Source: DYFC01 sp041658585
Lineage (GTDB): Bacteria > Nitrospirota > Thermodesulfovibrionia > Thermodesulfovibrionales > SM23-35
Assembly (NCBI GenBank): GCA_041658585.1
Contig: JBAZZX010000001.1
Location: 1-64,000 of the forward strand
Length of the DNA stretch: 64,000 nt
Reading direction: 5' to 3'
Part shown: positions 62,216 through 64,000 of the stretch, one piece after another
How the letters are laid out: each line of letters starts with the position of its first letter
How positions within the stretch are numbered: position 1 is the stretch's first letter
Program-made: the position numbers and the translations under genes
The notes under the pieces: generated by a model
The model's input: the letters and a program-made list of their open reading frames with translations, nothing else
What the model was told of the DNA's origin: nothing
Databases searched by the model: none

Positions 62216-62629
62216 ATGGAAAGAACATTATCAATCGTAAAACCTGACGGAGTGAAAAAAAACGTAATCGGTGAAGTCATAAAGAGGTTTGAGCGGCAGG
62301 GACTGCGGATCGCGGCGCTGAAAATGCTCGGGATGTCGATGGAAGATGCAAAGGGTTTCTATATCGTGCATAAAGAGAGACCTTTTTACGGCAGCCTCAC
62401 CGCCTTCATGTCCGAAGGACCTGTTGTCGTAATGGTCATCGAAGGTGAAAATGCAATCAGTAAAGTCAGGGATGCCATGGGCGCAACAAACCCCAAAGAT
62501 GCAGCACCTGGAACTATAAGGGCTGATTTTGCTTCTGACATCGAACACAACATAGTCCATGGTTCCGATTCAAAAGAATCCGCTTCATACGAAATCCCGT
62601 ACTTCTTCTCGTCCCTTGAGGTCCACTGA
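62216..62629 (+). CDS. ndk: Nucleoside diphosphate kinase
   Basis: A 137-residue NDK: SIVKPDGVKKNVIGEVI near the N-terminus, GATNPKDAAPGTIRADFA and the active-site His in NIVHGSDS. Transfers phosphate among NTPs. The start at 62216 follows GGAGGAA at about -9. A longer frame from 62159 lies within the repeat and is unlikely. Confidence 0.96.
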   Translation: MERTLSIVKPDGVKKNVIGEVIKRFERQGLRIAALKMLGMSMEDAKGFYIVHKERPFYGSLTAFMSEGPVVVMVIEGENAISKVRDAMGATNPKDAAPGTIRADFASDIEHNIVHGSDSKESASYEIPYFFSSLEVH

Positions 62630-62700
62630 CCGGAAAAAATGTGCCCGTCTGATCTGCTTGCTGATAGTGACGGCATAAGAATTCTAACTGCGGCTATTGT

Positions 62701-62722
62701 TGCATTTGGTATAACTAAATGC
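62701..62722. promoter_or_regulatory. Imperfect palindrome upstream of the DUF4143 gene
   Basis: GCATTTGGTATAACTAAATGC is a 21-base near-palindrome (two mismatched positions) 15-35 bases before the DUF4143 start. It could be an operator site; no known consensus fits. Confidence 0.4.
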
Positions 62723-62736
62723 TAATGTAGTTGCAA

Positions 62737-63876
62737 ATGGTAAAAAGGCATTTCTGGCTTAAGAAGATAACTGAAGGATTGCAGAAACGCTCCGTGCTCT
62801 GGCTTTCCGGTGTTCGTCGCGTAGGCAAGACGGTGCTCTGCAAGAGCCTTCCTGACATCGAGTATTTTGACTGCGAACTGCCCCGTGTCAGAAAAATGAT
62901 GGAAGACCCTCAGTCCTTCCTTGAGGATATTAAGGGGCAAACGGTAGTTATGGATGAGGTGCACCGTTTGTCCAATCCCTCTGAAATCCTGAAGATCGCG
63001 GCTGATCATTTTCCGGAAACGAAGATTGTGGCAACCGGCTCCTCGACTCTGGGGGCCTCAGCAAAGTTCAAGGACACCCTGGCAGGCCGAAAATATGAAC
63101 TCTGGCTAACGCCTATGATAACCGAGGACCTCCAGGACTTCAAACAGACAGACCTGTCCCATCGTTTTCTTCATGGCGGATTACCTCCATTCTTCATGGC
63201 GAAGGTGTTTCCCGAGCGCGATTTCCAGGAATGGATGGATGCTTTCTGGGCCAAGGATATCCTGGAACTCTTCAAGCTTGAGAGACGGTATTCATTCCTA
63301 AAGTTTGCTGAACTCCTCCTGATCCAAAGCGGCGGGATTTTTGAAGCGAGCAGCTTTGCAGGTCCCTGTGAGGTCAGCAGGTCGACTATTGCAAATTATC
63401 TTGCCGTTCTTGAAGCAACGTATGTGGTGCATGTGATTCGGCCATTCACGTCGCACCGCCCTACGGAGATAGTGTCCGCCCCCAAGGTCTATGCCTTTGA
63501 TACCGGTTTCATTTGCTACTACCGAGGATGGGACAAACTCCGCCGGGACGATATGGGAACCTTATGGGAGCATTTTGTATTGAATGAGATACTTGCACAA
63601 ACTCAGTCCAGGAAGATTTACTATTGGCGCGACAAACAGAAGCATGAGGTTGACTTCATCGTAACGAAGAATCAGGCTGCACCGATGGTCATCGAGTGCA
63701 AATGGACTGCAACAGATTTTGATTCGACAAATGTAAAGATCTTCAGAAGGCACTATCCAAAAGGTCTTAATTTTGTGGTCGCATCAGATGTTGAAAGATC
63801 ATATTCCCGGAGCTATGACGATGTCATGGTCAAGTTTATAAAACTTGAAAACTTGATTAAAGAGGTGGCAACGTAG
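62737..63876 (+). CDS. DUF4143-type ATPase
   Basis: A 379-residue P-loop protein: Walker A SGVRRVGKTVL, Walker B TVVMDEVHRL and the C-terminal DUF4143 region (WEHFVLNEILAQTQSRKIYYWRDKQKHEVDFIV). DUF4143 ATPases are widely spread, often horizontally moved, and in some lineages appear near toxin-antitoxin genes; their role is unknown. The AEVDFIV-type motif resembles a restriction-endonuclease-like core in related proteins. The ATG at 62737 is preferred over TTG at 62731. Confidence 0.85.
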   Translation: MVKRHFWLKKITEGLQKRSVLWLSGVRRVGKTVLCKSLPDIEYFDCELPRVRKMMEDPQSFLEDIKGQTVVMDEVHRLSNPSEILKIAADHFPETKIVATGSSTLGASAKFKDTLAGRKYELWLTPMITEDLQDFKQTDLSHRFLHGGLPPFFMAKVFPERDFQEWMDAFWAKDILELFKLERRYSFLKFAELLLIQSGGIFEASSFAGPCEVSRSTIANYLAVLEATYVVHVIRPFTSHRPTEIVSAPKVYAFDTGFICYYRGWDKLRRDDMGTLWEHFVLNEILAQTQSRKIYYWRDKQKHEVDFIVTKNQAAPMVIECKWTATDFDSTNVKIFRRHYPKGLNFVVASDVERSYSRSYDDVMVKFIKLENLIKEVAT

Positions 63877-63931
63877 TCTTGGTCTGCCCTGCCAAGGGCG
63901 TAAATACACGGGACGATGAAAATTATATCGT

Positions 63932-63970
63932 ACCATGAAAATCGAAAGTCATATTTTCGATATTCATGGT
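63932..63970. repeat. Hairpin near the right edge of the window
   Basis: ACCATGAAAATCGAAA pairs with TTTTCGATATTCATGGT (one mismatch) around a short loop. It lies in the unassigned DNA after the DUF4143 gene and could be a terminator, operator or a mobile-element end; context beyond the window is needed. Confidence 0.5.
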
Positions 63971-64000
63971 GCAATGAAATGCATGATCGACTGAATATGT

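Overview
The window reads as a chromosomal segment of a Gram-negative, anaerobic-type bacterium, most likely from the Nitrospirota (Thermodesulfovibrio-like lineage). This is an inference from gene content: a giant BadF/HgdC-type dehydratase activase, single-heme c-type cytochromes, a homocitrate-synthase-family enzyme next to NAD-type isocitrate dehydrogenase, LPS core genes, RicT, and dispersed GC-rich palindromic repeats. No rRNA, tRNA or CRISPR array was seen.

Layout. 0-8 kb: the edge of an IS630-like transposase, a palindromic repeat, an FmdB zinc ribbon, a periplasmic cupredoxin and cytochrome c, the 1434-residue activase, an unlisted 32-residue bS22-like ribosomal protein, a MetE-like protein and tmk. 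8-18 kb: seven co-directional minus-strand signalling genes (two histidine kinases, two stand-alone receivers, a receiver/PAS/GAF/GGDEF/EAL protein, a PilZ-DUF4388-J-domain-TPR protein and a decayed receiver-GGDEF remnant). 18-19.6 kb: decayed DNA with a PIN-domain fragment and a truncated transposase operon. 19.7-21.3 kb: a DUF47/PiT phosphate uptake pair. 21.3-34.9 kb: an LPS/surface glycan locus with three WaaP/RfaY-type kinases, three GT4 glycosyltransferases, an ArnT-like transferase, an O-antigen ligase, a methyltransferase, a sulfotransferase with its own APS kinase, and MsbA. 35-36.5 kb: two convergent small cysteine-rich proteins sharing a 16-bp hairpin, a RelE-type toxin-antitoxin pair and a perfect 30-bp inverted repeat. 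36.5-42.7 kb: housekeeping genes holB-ricT, metG, rpiB-glyA-nrdR. 42.7-53 kb: a copper detoxification island (DUF302, CopA, CusABC-like RND system, FixH/YtkA-like, DUF1622, Met-rich periplasmic protein). 53-56 kb: fabG-acpP-fabF-rnc. 56-64 kb: a putative Re-citrate/homocitrate synthase with isocitrate dehydrogenase, a CorC-type protein, a BrnT/BrnA-like pair, malate dehydrogenase, ndk and a DUF4143 ATPase.

How it fits together. In many bacteria tmk, holB and ricT are neighbours; here tmk ends at 7994 and holB starts at 36557, so the signalling, phosphate and LPS blocks sit between them and look like inserted or rearranged accessory DNA. The LPS locus can assemble, phosphorylate, ligate, export and perhaps sulfate a surface glycan. 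The copper island covers cytoplasmic export, periplasmic-to-outside efflux and periplasmic binding. Citrate synthase-like enzyme, isocitrate and malate dehydrogenases suggest a TCA-type segment.

The features least explained by standard annotation are the hidden small genes, the 88-nt three-way-junction repeat (three copies), repeat-like in-frame inserts inside two large proteins, and the PilZ-J-domain protein within the c-di-GMP operon.
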